Of a DNA stretch of 64,000 nt, positions 33,567-46,560 are shown piece after piece (position 1 is the first letter of the stretch; each line of letters opens with the position of its first letter). The notes beneath the pieces were generated by a model, which was not told where the DNA came from, ran no database searches, and was given only the letters and a program-made list of their open reading frames with translations. The stretch is from Berghia stephanieae (lineage: Eukaryota > Mollusca > Gastropoda > Nudibranchia > Aeolidiidae), in the NCBI GenBank assembly GCA_034508935.3, contig CM067445.1, forward strand, positions 5,400,791-5,464,790. Direction: 5' to 3'. The translations under genes were made by a program, and so were the position numbers.

Positions 33567-33872
33567 TGCGGCTATGTGGTCTAGTGGTATAACACTCGCT
33601 TTCGGATCGGAAGGTCCTGGGCTTGAGCCTCGCGCTCAGCGCATAGTTGAGTCCTTGGAAAAGGCTCTTTACTCACATTCTCTCACCGTACTCAGGTGTA
33701 AAATGAGTACCTGGCCGTTAACAGCAGTGTCTTTGTCAGAAAAATTGTCATATCGGCTCACAGGCGGCATGACCCGTCCTACATGTTAAATGTTGCTGTT
33801 GACCAGGGACCCCTTGTAAAGCGCTTTGAGCACATTTAGTGGATATTGCGCTATATAAAGCTCAATTTTAGT
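33567..33872 (+). repeat. SINE family A, full length
   Basis: Well-preserved A and B boxes at the left, TATATAAAGCTCAATTTTAG tail at the right. It is antisense to PRPS. Confidence 0.88.
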
Positions 33873-33940
33873 TTATTATTTTATTTTTTAGTCAAATTTG
33901 ATATCTACAACTCTCCACTGGCAGGAACAAAAAATAAATA

Positions 33941-34732
33941 CAGTTCACTCCGGATAATCGCAACACCCTGGGATAAGCAAAAATGTTGCAATTTACCGAA
34001 GTTGACTTTCCTGTCTACTATTGCAACACTTTACACAAACCATGGTAAACTCAAACCAGTTGTTGTGAACATCGTTCTTAGTCTTAGTCAACCACCAAGT
34101 GAGCAAATTGATTGAAATAAAAACCATATGGCAGCCTTGAATAGATTTCGACAAGCAAAAGCAGCTTTGAGAAAAGCCGGCATCTTATTCAGATTGGATT
34201 TCCTTTCACTATTTTGTTCCCAACATTTGTATGAGTCAAAAGAGATTGGCCGTGATGATGGACAATACATAAGCTCTCACCAAACCCGCTGGTCACAATG
34301 CACAGATGTCAAAACCAAACAAAGGATATCATCAATCACTCTCTCCTCTCAAAAGTCATTTTCTACCTGTTGTGTAGACTATGCCTGCCCCCCCCCCCCC
34401 CCTCGGCTCCTATCTAATACTCACTGATGACAGCACAAGCCATATTGCAAAGCCCTACCCTATTTTGTCTCTAATAGAGCGGTGACCCACTACTGTAGCA
34501 TTAAACCCTGCCCACTCTCGATTCTTTAACCTATCATTACATGAACTCATCTAGGATGAAGTTTAATAATGAGATTTTGTTTAATTTCTTGAATTTTCCT
34601 CTTTTTGAGGTCGAAAATTTGTTGCGGCTAACCAAAATTTGTTGCAATTAACCAGTGACTTTTATATAGAATTAATTCCAATTCTTGGGAAATGTTGCCA
34701 TTAACCAAGTTGCGATTATCCGGAGTGGACTG
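33941..34732. mobile_element. pogo/Tigger-like DNA transposon, non-autonomous
   Basis: 792 bp with terminal inverted repeats starting CAGTTCACTCCGGATAATCG and ending GATTATCCGGAGTGGACTG, flanked by TA on both sides. CAGT...TIRs and a TA target duplication are typical of the pogo branch of Tc1/mariner. Subterminal GTTGCAATTAACC motifs recur. No transposase frame. Confidence 0.83.
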
Positions 34733-34746
34733 TATAAGGAAAAAAG

Positions 34747-34930
34747 TAGTCCTTCAGAGCCATAAGGCCCATGTCTATCCCAGTTTCTATAGCTTGAAAT
34801 AGACAATAGCAATTGCTTGCTACCATTTTGATAGGACGCTACATCTATCACAAGTCCATTGTTCCGATAGTTTAGGACCAGTTACTATGCGTCATTACGA
34901 GGGAAGTGATGTCACGACTGATGAACCCAA
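34747..34930 (-). repeat. Fragments of SINE D and MITE E side by side
   Basis: 34747-34853 matches the 3' part of SINE D (AGTCCTTMAGAGCCATANGG). 34857-34926 matches one end of MITE E (CCATTGTTCCGATAGTTTAG). Both are cut short. Confidence 0.6.
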
Positions 34931-36934
34931 TTCTAGCAGACATAGAACAATGCTGATGGTGACAAAAGGTGAAAAAAGTAAAACTTTGAACATTTGCCAT
35001 AAAGCCCCATTTTAACGGCATTAGCCCCCATTTTAACTGCGTAAAACCCATTTTAACAGCGCAAATCCCCATTTTAACTGCGTAAACCGCTTTAACCCCC
35101 AAGTTGTTGCATTCCGTAGATCCACTTTTCCTGATGTTGTGGTAGCAAATTTTTGCAAAACTGTGGCTTCCCTGCATAATTAAAATTTCTTTTAATGTAC
35201 AAGTAATGTTTTGTAGTCAACAATTATTATGAAAGATTCTTTTTTTCTTGTTTCTGTTAGATGTAATAACTACAACCTGTGTGATATTTGAAAATGTTAA
35301 AACTATTTCGTTCTTTACTATTCCTAGTGTATGTAGCAATGACTATCCCGCACAAATCTTTGGGCCTCTTTTTCGCTCACGAAGTGCTCAAATTCGCGAC
35401 AAAATATGGGACAAAGCCGTTCCGTACATGCTATTTAAAAAAATTAATTACGAAGCTGTTTATCGTTGAATATGACTGAAAGTTGGCACACAGAAAAGAG
35501 GTCATTTTAGATTATGTCAAGCGACACAACTCGTACGATTACCAGAAGAGTTAAAAATAGATTTTTACTCTTTGGAGTACAATATTTCTAAAACTACAAA
35601 GAGGAGAGATTTTGTCGCTCATAAGGTTATATATGCACATTTCTTCTATTTATATTTCAAATTTCATTGGATTATGATAAGTACTTTTCCCGTATTCTCA
35701 CAAAACATCAACCCAATTTGCATTTCCATGAGTGAAAATATGGAGACGGCCATTTTGCTCCACCATCGCGCAATACGAAAATGACGTGAGCGAGGCAAGG
35801 CTGCCAGGTGGCCAGAATTTAACCTGACCAAATTCGACTTCAAAAGTGGCTAAATAGAAAATCACATGGCTTTCACTATTAAGACTGGCCCACTTAAAAT
35901 GAACTAAATTTTAACAAACAGAAAATTGAATAGACTAGGATAAATGTCAATGAGACAAAAATAGATGAATAGAATTTAATAAAAGAAGCAAAATTATATA
36001 TACGTGTGTGGCCATCTGGCAACTTGTTCGCGGTGACTGACGACACAAATCCTCGCGCGCTTTAAAAAAATTAAGGCATTGTTTCATTGTTATGTCATAG
36101 GGATAGTAGATTAACTCTCTCTCTCTCTCTCTCTCTCTAATAAATACTAGAAATAACATAAGCCATGGTCTCACGGGACTGATTGATAATAATTTAGCAG
36201 GCTTTTTTTGTGTCATTTGTATGGGTTGTAGACACAAAATTACACTTCGGAAAAGTTCCAAATGATCAATATTATGTATATTTTAAAACAAAATTATAGT
36301 TGACCCTCGCCATACAGCTCTAAAACTATACAAGTTAGAACTTTTCTGATGTCTTCATCATATTTTCTGATAAATTTGCCATAAAACTGCCAAGTTTTAA
36401 TATCTTATTCCACGTATTAAGCGAGATACAGCCACAAACCAGAATAAAATGCAGAAAAAGCGTCCCATATTTCCGTATTTTTTTCTCTTTGTGAGTCATC
36501 CAAATAAATGACACCTTTGAAACTGCATAACTTTGTTATATATTAATGGATTTCCAAAATTCAAAAAGATTTTTACTCAGTGGAGATAGCGCTTTGATTT
36601 AAGGAGTATTTCCTACAAAAATAGAAAACAAAAATTTTCATAGTCATTGCTAGTGTATGATGAAAATGATGAAAATCGGTTTCTCAAAGTACATGATTAC
36701 AGATCTAGCCTGTTTCCGCCGTAAGCCACTGCAAAATAGAATAATAATTTTTTTTTATATTATGCCTTTCTGCCATGACATCAAAAGATATCGTATCATC
36801 ACCTAGTCAATACACGAAGGAATATAGATAATTCATTAAAACAAGATGTTTGATGTCAACAGGAATCACCTATGTTGTCCAAAGTGAGCAAATTGGGGGT
36901 TAATTATCTTGCCCAAGGAAAAAATGAAAGTGCC
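34931..36934. other. Intronic DNA with no recognised gene
   Basis: 35000-35100 holds a short degenerate tandem of a CCCATTTTAACNGC motif (about four units). A (CT)n run lies at 36114-36138. Short open frames at 35248-35784 have no recognisable domain and no splice support. Confidence 0.45.
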
Positions 36935-37005
36935 TGAAGCGGGGATCGAACCCGGGACCTTCCAGGTCACAGTGCAATGCCTTAATTACTTGACTATGCG
37001 AATAT
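36935..37005 (-). repeat. tRNA-derived SINE head, unassigned family
   Basis: Minus strand has a B box GGGTTCGATCCCCG and an A-box-like TAGTCAAGTAATTAAGGC, with CTTGGGCAAGATAATTAA after it. Cloverleaf pairing is not convincing, so it is not a tRNA gene. Confidence 0.55.
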
Positions 37006-37368
37006 GCGTTATAACAATAATTAACCAACACACCTCTTCCCATTCAAAATAAAATGTCGGAGCATTCCGAGTGGTTGCCCAATTTAGACTGGGACGCAAG
37101 TAAACTGCAAAAAATCAGCAGCCAATTTAAATAGGGTAGCAAGCAATTGTAAGCCACAAATCCAGGATAAATGCAAGTTTAATAAAAGTATGTAAAGGTC
37201 TAATTTTGCAACTGTTGCATCCTTGGGTAAGGCACTTTCCACACATTATCCCACCTGACTCTGGTTTGAATGAGTACCTGGTTATAGGCAGTGATGGATA
37301 TTGTAAGACTGTACATAAACGCCCCACAGGTGATTGGTACAGTCTAAAATGGAAATAGGGTAAACTTG

Positions 37369-37985
37369 AGCTTCTATATAGCGCAATACCCACTAAATGT
37401 GCTCAAAGCGCTTTACGGGGTCTCTGACCAACAGCAACAGGTAACATGTAGAACGAGAAATGCCACCCGTTAGGCGATATTACAATTTATTTCTGACAGA
37501 GACAATGCTATTAACGGCCAGGTACTTATGTTGCACCTGAGTACAGTGAGAGAATGAGAGTAAAGAGCCTCTTCCAAGGACTCAACTGTGTGCCGAGCGA
37601 GACTCGAACCCAGGAAAAGGCTCTTTACTCACATTCTCTCACCGTACTCAGGTGTAAATTGAGTACCTGGCCGCCGTTAACAGCATTGTCTTTGTTCTTT
37701 AACAAATTGTATTATCGCCTAACAGGCGTCACGTCTCTTTCTGCGTGTTAAGTGTTGCTGTTATTCTGGGACCCTTTGCAATGTGCTTTGAGCACGTTTA
37801 GTGGATATTTCACTGTAGAAAAGCTCAAGGTTTGGGGTTTTTAAAAAATGTATTCTGTCGTTCTCTGAATAAACAAACACGAGTTAATAGCCTTTTCCAA
37901 GGACTCAACTATGGGCAGAGCGAGGCTCGAACTCGGGACCTTCAGATCCCAAAGCGAGTGTCATACCACAAGACCACACAGCCGA
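37369..37985. repeat. SINE family A inverted pair plus fragment
   Basis: 37369-37616 is minus, 37613-37836 is plus, joined head to head with both tRNA-like ends missing the same part. 37880-37985 is a third piece, minus, head only. Confidence 0.75.
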
Positions 37986-39324
37986 AGGTGCTCTGCTGGG
38001 GTGAGTAAAAACCAACATTGAGCGTGGTAAATCCATGGGAATAGACTACACAAATGTTCATATTCATTCCCTTTGTTTCTATTCAATGCTCACAAATCAT
38101 TGATTTTGACATCACTTGTGTAAAATCACCAATGTAAAGCATACCCCCCCCCCCCCCCCCCAAATATAAAAAAACTTCTTAAGAAATATTCAACAACTCA
38201 ACTTTTGCACATTACTCCAACACTGACCACCCAGCCCATTTATTTGGCTGTTCCACAAACTTGTACACAAGCAAAGACGACGACGAGAACTATCGGAAAT
38301 CCCCAGCCCGCTTTGACCCGTAATTTCTATGTTGCTTTACAAATTAAACGGGAAAAAAAAAAAAAAAAAAAGAAGGGTGGAGTCAGTAGCAAAGGTGCAG
38401 GAGAGGGGTGAAAAGTTGTAGTTGTAGTTGTTATATTAAAGAAAGAAAAATAAACAAAGAAGCGGCAGCGATAGCTACACATAAAGCAGTATTCAAGATT
38501 TGTTAGAAAGGAATAACCTAAATATGTCTCAAGAGTGACAAGACGTGATGAGGATACGATGCAAACCAACAGAAAAACAAAAACAACAACAACAACAAAA
38601 AAACACCGACAAGACACACAAATTAAATGGAATTAAAAAAGTAAGAAAACAACACACAAAAATATAAATAAATAATGCAAAATATAATGGTGATAATTAC
38701 TAATAAAATAATAAAATAAATAATAATAATAAAAAAAGTGTGATCATTTCCAAAACAATGGCTACATGAATCAGCGTCGATATCTAGTTTCAGTGAATTG
38801 TTTTGTTAAAATCCTCATTGAATGAAATGGTGGTTGTTGCCTTCATACTTCTATTCTGCATCTTTTTGGTGTTGTTTTTTTTAAACAGCCAGAGACATGA
38901 TCATTATTTACTGTCTACCTAAAGATCGATATCAAGCAATAAACTTTACACATAGGCTTGCATGATCTTATTCATTGTATCCCATACTGATGGTTTGGGT
39001 GTGGATAAAACACTGCCTAACCCAGCTGGCGAACAACAAATGTTACAACTCACAAGCAGGACGTAAAGCCCAACAGGTCATATGTCTGTTAGAGAGAACA
39101 CCTGGTTCACCAATCATTTCAGTTAAACTATTGTCCAATAACATACCAGGACTGTAAACTGTCATGAAGTCTAGTCCCGGTGACGACAGTTTTTCTCAGT
39201 ACTGATACCGGTACTGGGAATTCCCAGTATTATAATAAAAATATTAAGTTACATATATAGCACTCAACTTCCTCATAAGTGCTCAGCGAGGCTTTCAACA
39301 CATACGTTGACATAAAACGCTTCC
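37986..39324. other. Intronic DNA, no gene seen
   Basis: Has a C homopolymer near 38144-38161 and an AAAACAACAACAAC run near 38578. No exon or known repeat end recognised. Confidence 0.4.
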
Positions 39325-40936
39325 CACAATCACCCACTATCATCTTAAGGCACTTCCCACAATCACCCACTATCATCTTAAGGCACTTCCCACATTCACC
39401 CACTATCATCTTAAGGCACTTCCCACATCACCACTATCATCTTAAGGCACTTCCCACTATCATCTTAAGGCACTTCCCACATTCACCACTATCATCTTAA
39501 GGCACTTCCCACATTCACCCACTATCATCTTAAGGCACTTCCCACATTCACCCACTATCATCTTAAGGCACTTCCCACATTCACCCACTATCTTCTTAAG
39601 GCACTTCCCACAATCACCCACTATCATCTTAAGGCACTTCCCCCATTCACCCACTATCATCTTAAGGCACTTCCCACATTCACCCACTATCATCTTAAGG
39701 CACTTCCCACATTCACCCACTATCATCTTAAGGCACTTCCCACAATCATCCACTATCATCTTAAGGCACTTCCCACATTCACCCACTATCTCTAAGCACT
39801 TCCACACATCACCATATCATCTTAAGGCACTTCCCACAATCACCCACTATCATCTTAAGGCACTTCCCACAATCACCCACTATCATCTTAAGGCACTTCC
39901 CACATTCACCACTATCATCTTAAGGCACTTCCCACAATCATCCACTATCATCTTAAGGCACTTCCCACATTCACCCACTATCATCTTAAGGCACTTCCCA
40001 CATTCACCCACTATCATCTTAAGGCACTTCCCACATCACCACTATCATCTTAAGGCACTTCCCACATTCACCCACTATCATCTTAAGGCACTTCCCACAT
40101 TCACCCACTATCTCTTAAGGCACTTCCCACAATCACCACTATCATCTTAAGGCACTTCCCACATTCACCCACTATCTTCTTAAGGCACTTCCCACAATCA
40201 CCCACTATCATCTTAAGGCACTTCCCACAATCACCCACTATCATCTTAAGGCACTTCCCACAATCATCCACTATCATCTTAAGGCACTTCCCACAATCAT
40301 CCACTATCATCTTAAGGCACTTCCCACTATCATCTTAAGGCACTTCCCACAATCATCCACTATCATCTTAAGGCACTTCCCACATTCACCCACTATCATC
40401 TTAAGGCACTTCCCACATTCACCCACTATCATCTTAAGGCACTTCCCACATTCACCCACTATCATCTTAAGGCACTTCCCACATTCACCCACTATCATCT
40501 TAAGGCACTTCCCACATTCACCCACTATCTTCTTAAGGCACTTCCCACAATCACCCACTATCATCTTATGGCACTTCCCACAATCACCCACTATCATCTT
40601 AAGGCACTTCCCACAATCATCCACTATCATCTTAAGGCACTTCCCACAATCATCCACTATCATCTTAAGGCACTTCCCACAATCACCCACTATCATCTTA
40701 AGGCACTTCCCACATTCACCCACTATCATCTTATGGCACTTCCCACATTCACCCACTATCATCTTAAGGCACTTCCCACATTCACCCACTATCATCTTAA
40801 GGCACTTCCCACAATCACCCACTATCATCTTAAGGTACTTCCCACAACCATCCACTATCATCTTAAGGCACTTCCCACAATCACCCACTATCATCTTAAG
40901 GCACTTCCCACAATCATCCACTATCATCTTAAGGCA
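39325..40936 (+). repeat. 33-bp minisatellite, about 49 units
   Basis: The unit is CACTTCCCACAATCACCC followed by ACTATCATCTTAAGG. Variants alternate CACAATC / CACATTC and CACCC / CATCC. Shortened units occur at 39424, 39450, 40030 and 40322. The unit is a multiple of three, so the minus strand stays open as an 11-residue repeat (KCLKMIVGECG) for up to 206 codons. This is not a gene. It lies in the long PRPS intron. Confidence 0.95.
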
Positions 40937-41596
40937 ATCTTTTGACAGGAGACAATTTTTTTCATACTAATTTAAATAGAACTAAATTTTTTTATTTTTT
41001 TTTTTTAAATAAAAAACCCCCCAATAAAACAGCAAAAAAACGTGGTTTAATTTAAATGAAATCTTCATACAGATTACATCTGTATCACTGGTTAGTTCCC
41101 TTGCTAAAATTGGTCAGCTAGCAGCGCTTGATATTTCAGCAATGAGTCTCATGGCTCCAAAGGACCACATATCATGTAGTGTCACCATCCTCAATGCACT
41201 TCCCAATGCTAAATTCAATTTGCCATATAGGCCAAATGAACAAATTTTATATTTCATATCTTACACTTTTAGACATCCATTTCTAATCTGGCGCTCTTAC
41301 AACACCCATCAGGCCTTTCGGTAGGTACCTACTCATTCGCACTTGTGTCAAGAGGGATGGTTGTGTGAGTTTAAGTGCTTTACCCAAAGTCACAATCCCA
41401 GGGCTACAGTTTTGCAATCACCACTTTCCACTCAGACGCTGACGTTCCCAAAATTGTGAGACGTTCTCAAAATTGTGAGACGAGACAAAATGTACCAGAA
41501 AATGCAATGAAGAACCATTCACTACTAGCAGATTTATTCTCTCCAAATCACCCATCACTGTAATGTTATGTTAAAAGCTAGACAACATGCTGGAAA

Positions 41597-41638
<42 letters not shown>

Positions 41639-41916
41639 ACCCACCTATACAACCAATCAGACAGCAGGGGTGCCAGGCAGTTGGGAAAAGTTTTGGCAGA
41701 CTACGGGTCAGTCTGAACTACGAAAAAAAGAGAGAGCTGGTACTACAAAAAAAGGGCATGCGATGCGATGACAATGAACCATCGGAAAGATTTGGTTTGA
41801 AAAACCGCCAGCAAATGAAATATTTGCCACGCCTGGAACAAAAGAGGTTAATTTAGCATAGGAAGGGAAAGGTTTATATAGATATACTGCGTAATACAGC
41901 GTAAATATATACATAT
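40937..41916. other. Intronic DNA with (GAT)n
   Basis: (GAT)n at 41598-41638, and a direct repeat of CGTTCYCAAAATTGTGAGACG at 41443-41482. No gene recognised. Confidence 0.45.
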
Positions 41917-42039
41917 CAGACATGCCAAATTGAAAACTTCAAATTTAGTAATTTTAATGTCAATTTTTAGTAATTTGACAAGGAAATTCGTAATTTTTGA
42001 AATTGTGTATGAACAACCACAATTTTATTATCATTATTA

Positions 42040-42040
<1 letters not shown>

Positions 42041-42128
<88 letters not shown>
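42041..42128 (+). repeat. (GTA)n microsatellite, left part
   Basis: About 29 pure units. Same register and strand as 42672-42793, so the two were one array before family B inserted. Confidence 0.92.
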
Positions 42129-42131
42129 ATA

Positions 42132-42671
42132 GTTTTTAGTTTTTAAGGGTTTTACGGCGCTTGCAACACATTAAAGTCATATCAGCGCCAGTAAAAAGGA
42201 AGAAAATGGGATAGTAAAAAGTTCTAGAATTACAATTAAAGCACCCAAGAAAAGGTAAGACAAAGGGGAATTGGTTCAAATAGGGATCAGATGTAGATTC
42301 CAAGAGCACACCGTCAAAGTAGGTACTTAGTTTGAGATCACCTAAAAGTCTCATCCAGACACAAGCACAGGTCACAACTAAGAGGAATACACTCAAATGT
42401 TTACAAATCATATAATATAATATGAAAACTAAACATAATACAATGCATAACAGAGAGATGATTTACAAAGAAAAAAATATCATCTCCCAAAACTATAACT
42501 ATACATTCAACTGTTTCCCTCCCAGCCAAGGACTCCGGCCAGGGTCAGGACAAAACTAAGTGATCTTATACTAAGACAAAGACAGGAAACAATTGGAAAA
42601 CGGGTATGGGGGGATAGAAGACACAGCATGTACCTCCCTGCCCACTATGGGAGGTCAGGATCCCCACCCAT
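42132..42671 (-). repeat. Retroposon family B inserted in a (GTA)n array
   Basis: Tail at the left merges with AGTTTTTAGTTTTTAAGGG. The 5' end CCCCACCCA abuts TGTAGTAGTAG. The target duplication is hidden in the triplet repeat. Confidence 0.85.
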
Positions 42672-42793
<122 letters not shown>

Positions 42794-42959
42794 TGTTATT
42801 CTTCTTATCATTATTATTATTATTTTTATTATCATTTAAGCATTATTAAGAATTAAAAATTCGTAATTTTCCATAAAATTTCGTATTTGGCCATGAAATT
42901 TGTCTAAAATTAGTAAAATTATGAAAAATTCGTAAGATTTGGCATGTATGTATACATAT

Positions 42960-44760
42960 AAATATATGGAATCATATATAAATAATTAATTTAAATATAT
43001 ACAATATTCTACATCTTATCATTTCATTGACCAGTCGTGAGAAACATTGTAAACAAAAATGTTAAAAAATAAAATCAGAGGAAATTCCCCTCGTCTTGTC
43101 TTTGAGGTCCATTACAACAGAAGATGTGTGTAACCCAGAGGTCTGATGCATCACAGCACCTCAAAAGTAAATAACAGAAGGCAAAGTGTTTTGCACAAAT
43201 TTGTACAAATTTCCGATTCCATCAGTAGAAATGGCAGGTCAAGATGTTGCATTTTAAATTCTAAGTCTCAAGACTTCCCTGAGGTCTCAACGGAACCAGA
43301 CCAGCCCAGAAAGAGGCCAGGGGGGAAGGAGGGAGTAATGCTTCCCTGGCTGCTGTCATTTCTTTCACAAAATTTGACAAAAGTGATGACAAAAGTCTTT
43401 TCCTGGACAGCATTTTTAAAAAAAAGATTATCAAACAGGAAACAAAAATTCAAAGTCTTGAATTTAACAGTACAAATTAAAACAAGCTTTAGAGACAACA
43501 AACAATTCAACACACAAACAAAAAGGAAAAGGAGGCATACGGATTTTGCCATTAAGCCAGTTTAAATAATATTGTTAAATTTGAGCGAAGGAATTGTATC
43601 ATAAAGCATAGACATACAGATACATAAATATATAAATATAAAACTTGCCACCCTTGCGTCACGTCATTTTCACATGCTTGGATTAAAAGCAGAGATTGTT
43701 GTTACTCTCATACACCAATTTACATTATGAGTAAGATTTGTTTGGGTTTTTTTTTTTTTTTTATGAGTTAAACAATAAAACATTCAGAGGAGAAGAGTTC
43801 AGGGTTAGAAGAGTTTAACGGGAACGAAGAAGAAGAAGAAGAAGAAGAAGAAGAAGAAGAAGAAAGAAGAAGAAGAAGAAGAAGAAGAAAGAAGAAGAAG
43901 AAGAAGAAGAGTTTAATGTATATATTTTTATTTAACCATGGGTGCAAGCAACTGGACCTCAAAAAGCCTGCAAGTCTACTTATGACCAGACATATAATCT
44001 GAAAAAGCCTGCAAGATTCACGGACTTCACCTCGTCATTTGAAGTCTTGTTCTCAAGCATCTAGTCTTCATAATAGTAGTCCACAATTGTTGTATGTTTA
44101 ATCCAAAGGTTGTAATGGAGTAATTTGTATAGTTTGTCACAAAATTTTTTTAAAAAATCAATCAAATCCAAATCGCAAAAAGCCGGCGACGTTTTTTTCG
44201 GTAATCCAATCGGCCCGCAGGCCGGCTGTAGCCAGCACTCTTGCACCCATGTATTGTTATTTAACTGATAGAAATGGAAACAATTATGGCAGCAAAGAAA
44301 GAAGCCGGGAACAACGACAATTTTAAAATGCAATGCACTGTGCTGAAAATGTGTGATGAATAAATAAAAGAACCTAATAGAGGTGCATACCATTCTTTTT
44401 TTAAATTAAAAAAAACAAAAACAAAACAAGATTAAAGAAAAGAAAAGAAAACAAAAACAAAACAAAATGTCTTATTCTGTCTCAATCCCGAGACTGAGGA
44501 TTAAGAGTGTTTGTGTCCTATTCATCCCTATAGAGTTATATTCCAACAAGACGTTAAACGAACATCTTTTTTTATTTTGCACGAGCAAATGAGGACCATA
44601 AGTTCCTCTTTAAGTCACGACAGTTTTGTGGCAACTCAAGTTGTGTCAATGTGATCAATTGATTCTTTCCTTTCTTATAATGGCCGCACTCTTGCGTGCA
44701 CAATGCGTTACTGACACCAAAAGGCAGCCTTCAATAAAGAAAATGTGTCACAGTGCATGA
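42960..44760. other. Intronic DNA, no recognised gene
   Basis: An open frame at 43146-43565 (139 codons, plus strand) has no known domain, and its basic Lys/Arg-rich end looks like chance. An (AAG)n run lies at 43829-43910. The rest is AT-rich. Confidence 0.45.
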
Positions 44761-45117
44761 CAAAATCAGTCGGAAGGTGAAAATTTTGGATTTGTATTTG
44801 CTTGCATTTTCTGAAAGAATATGCTCACCAGAGCATTTTAACCTTTATCTGAAGTAAATAGGTTATTTTTTAATGAAGTTATGGCCAGATGTATGGGAAA
44901 GGTATCCAGCAACTTATCTCAAATTTCATACTTTTTCAAATTGACTAGCTGTAAAAAAATATTTAGAAGTGAAATTAAGCTTTGATATTTCCCGAAGGTG
45001 TACAAAAACAGTTGATTTAATCATTTATGACAAGAACTCATTTTTGATAAAAACTGACCTTCTAACTAAACTGGGCAATATCTCAGTTCAAACCTTTTCA
45101 CCATCCGACTGATTATG
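44761..45117. mobile_element. MITE family G, inverted relative to 46238
   Basis: Left end AAAATCAGTCGGAAGGTG, right end CACCATCCGACTGATTATG. It lies downstream (in transcript order) of PRPS exon 45562-45721. Confidence 0.7.
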
Positions 45118-45378
45118 GCATTCACTCTAACAAATTAATGCCCTGGGAGCATCTTGTATTTTATATCTATTTCTATCCCTGAGAAAGATTTATGCTTCCA
45201 GTTATATCTCCATTGTTAATAAACAAAAATCCAATTGCTCAAAGCACGACTTGTAAAAAGGAAATTCAAACGAGTTCCTCTTTGAAGTGTCATAACATAG
45301 TTAGTGTAAAAGAAATGTTGGTTTCCCATCATCTTTCGAAACTCTAAATTTTTAATACTAAATTAAGTGTCCTATTTG

Positions 45379-45535
45379 GTCTTGTGATATGACACTCGCC
45401 TTCAGATCAGAAGGTCCTGGGATCAAGTCCCCCTATTGGTGACACATAATTAAGCCACTGGAAAAGGCTCTTTACTCACATTCTTTAACCGCACTCAAAA
45501 TTAAAATGAGGATTTAGCTGTGAAAGCATTGAATA
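45379..45535 (+). repeat. SINE family A, truncated
   Basis: Head and first part of the body (TGATATGACACTCGCC, GTCCTGGGATCAAG), ending near CTGTGAAAGCATTGA. It lies 26 bp past the donor of the PRPS exon. Confidence 0.68.
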
Positions 45536-45561
45536 AATTATGTTGGTGAAAACCCTCTTAC

Positions 45562-45721
45562 CTGTATCTTTGGGGCCTCTTTCATTTTTTGTCCTTGGGG
45601 TATTGTGTTGGTGACGACGACTGCCTCAAACATGGAATTGTTGATTCTGGTAACGGCAGGTCCCGAGAAGATACCGTGAGTACAGATGGCGTAGACCTTG
45701 ATCGCACCTGCTTCTAAAAGT
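45562..45721 (-). CDS. PRPS: PRPS exon, residues 235-288
   Basis: 160 nt between CCTGTCCAG and CAG|GTAAGAGGG. Completes the Lys235 codon, then reads [20 protein letters not shown] and later [13 protein letters not shown] to KIQ. It covers the THGIFSGPA loop of the C-terminal domain. It is the last constant exon before the alternative ends. It is flanked by two pairs of inverted repeats (SINE A at 45379 and 45792; MITE G at 44761 and 46238). Confidence 0.95.
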
Positions 45722-45791
45722 CTGGACAGGAAAAACAAAAGGAATAAATTAGTGGAAAAACAATTTCAATGAAACAAGATATGAAAGATAA

Positions 45792-46088
45792 TTGAGCTTT
45801 ATATAGCGCAATATCCACTAAATGTGCTCAAAGCGCTTTACAAGGGGTCCCTGGTCAACAGCAACATTTAACATGTAGGACGGACATGACGCCTGTTAGA
45901 CGATATTACAATAATTCGGAAAAGACAATGCTGTTAACGGTCAGGTACTCATTTTACACCTGAGTACGGTGAGAGAATGTGAGTAAAGAGCCTTTTCCAA
46001 GGACTCAACTATGCGCCGAGCGCGAGACTCGAACCCAGGACATTCGATCCGAAAGCGAGTGTCATACCACTAGACCACATAGCCGCAC
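45792..46088 (-). repeat. SINE family A, full length
   Basis: Begins 70 bp upstream of the PRPS acceptor. Same sense as PRPS, opposite to the copy at 45379. Confidence 0.88.
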
Positions 46089-46237
46089 AGATCTGTGATA
46101 GATAAAATGCAAAGCACTTACAATGCCATTATCATGTGTCTTGTGATCTGCCTATGAAACATCAATATAAATCCAATATGGCGGATTCTACATACCATAA
46201 CGAAATAGCAAAAACAAAATATGATACCATGAAGTAT

Positions 46238-46560
46238 ATAATCAGTCGGATGGTGAAAAAGTTTGAACCGAGTTATTAATAAGTTTAGTTAGGAGGTCAA
46301 TTTTGATCAAAAATGATTTCTTATCATAAAAGAATAAATCAACTCTTTTTGTATATCTTCGGGGAAATATCAAAGCTTAATTTCATTTCTAAATATTTTT
46401 TACAGATAGTCAAGTTGAAAAAGTATGAAATTTGAGAAAAGTTGCTGGATACCTTTTCCATACATCTGACCATAACTTCCTGAAAAATCACTCGATTTAC
46501 TTCAAATAAAATTTTCAATGCTCTGGGAAGCATATTCTTTCAGAAAATGCAAAAAAATTG
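46238..46560. mobile_element. MITE family G, one end decayed
   Basis: Left end ATAATCAGTCGGATGGTG is clear; the right end is only partly recognisable near CAAATCTAAAATATT. Same direction as the copy at 2973. Confidence 0.65.

Noticed and set aside
34128-34427. Possible transposase fragment in the pogo-like element at 33941
   Set aside because: No helix-turn-helix or DDE motif visible; the element appears non-coding.
40307-40927. 206-codon minus-strand open frame of KCLKMIVGECG repeats
   Set aside because: Produced by a 33-bp minisatellite whose unit is a multiple of three. No start context, splice support or domain.
43146-43565. 139-codon plus-strand frame
   Set aside because: No known domain, no exon-like borders, low-complexity basic end. 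It lies antisense in a PRPS intron. Kept only as unrecognised intronic DNA.
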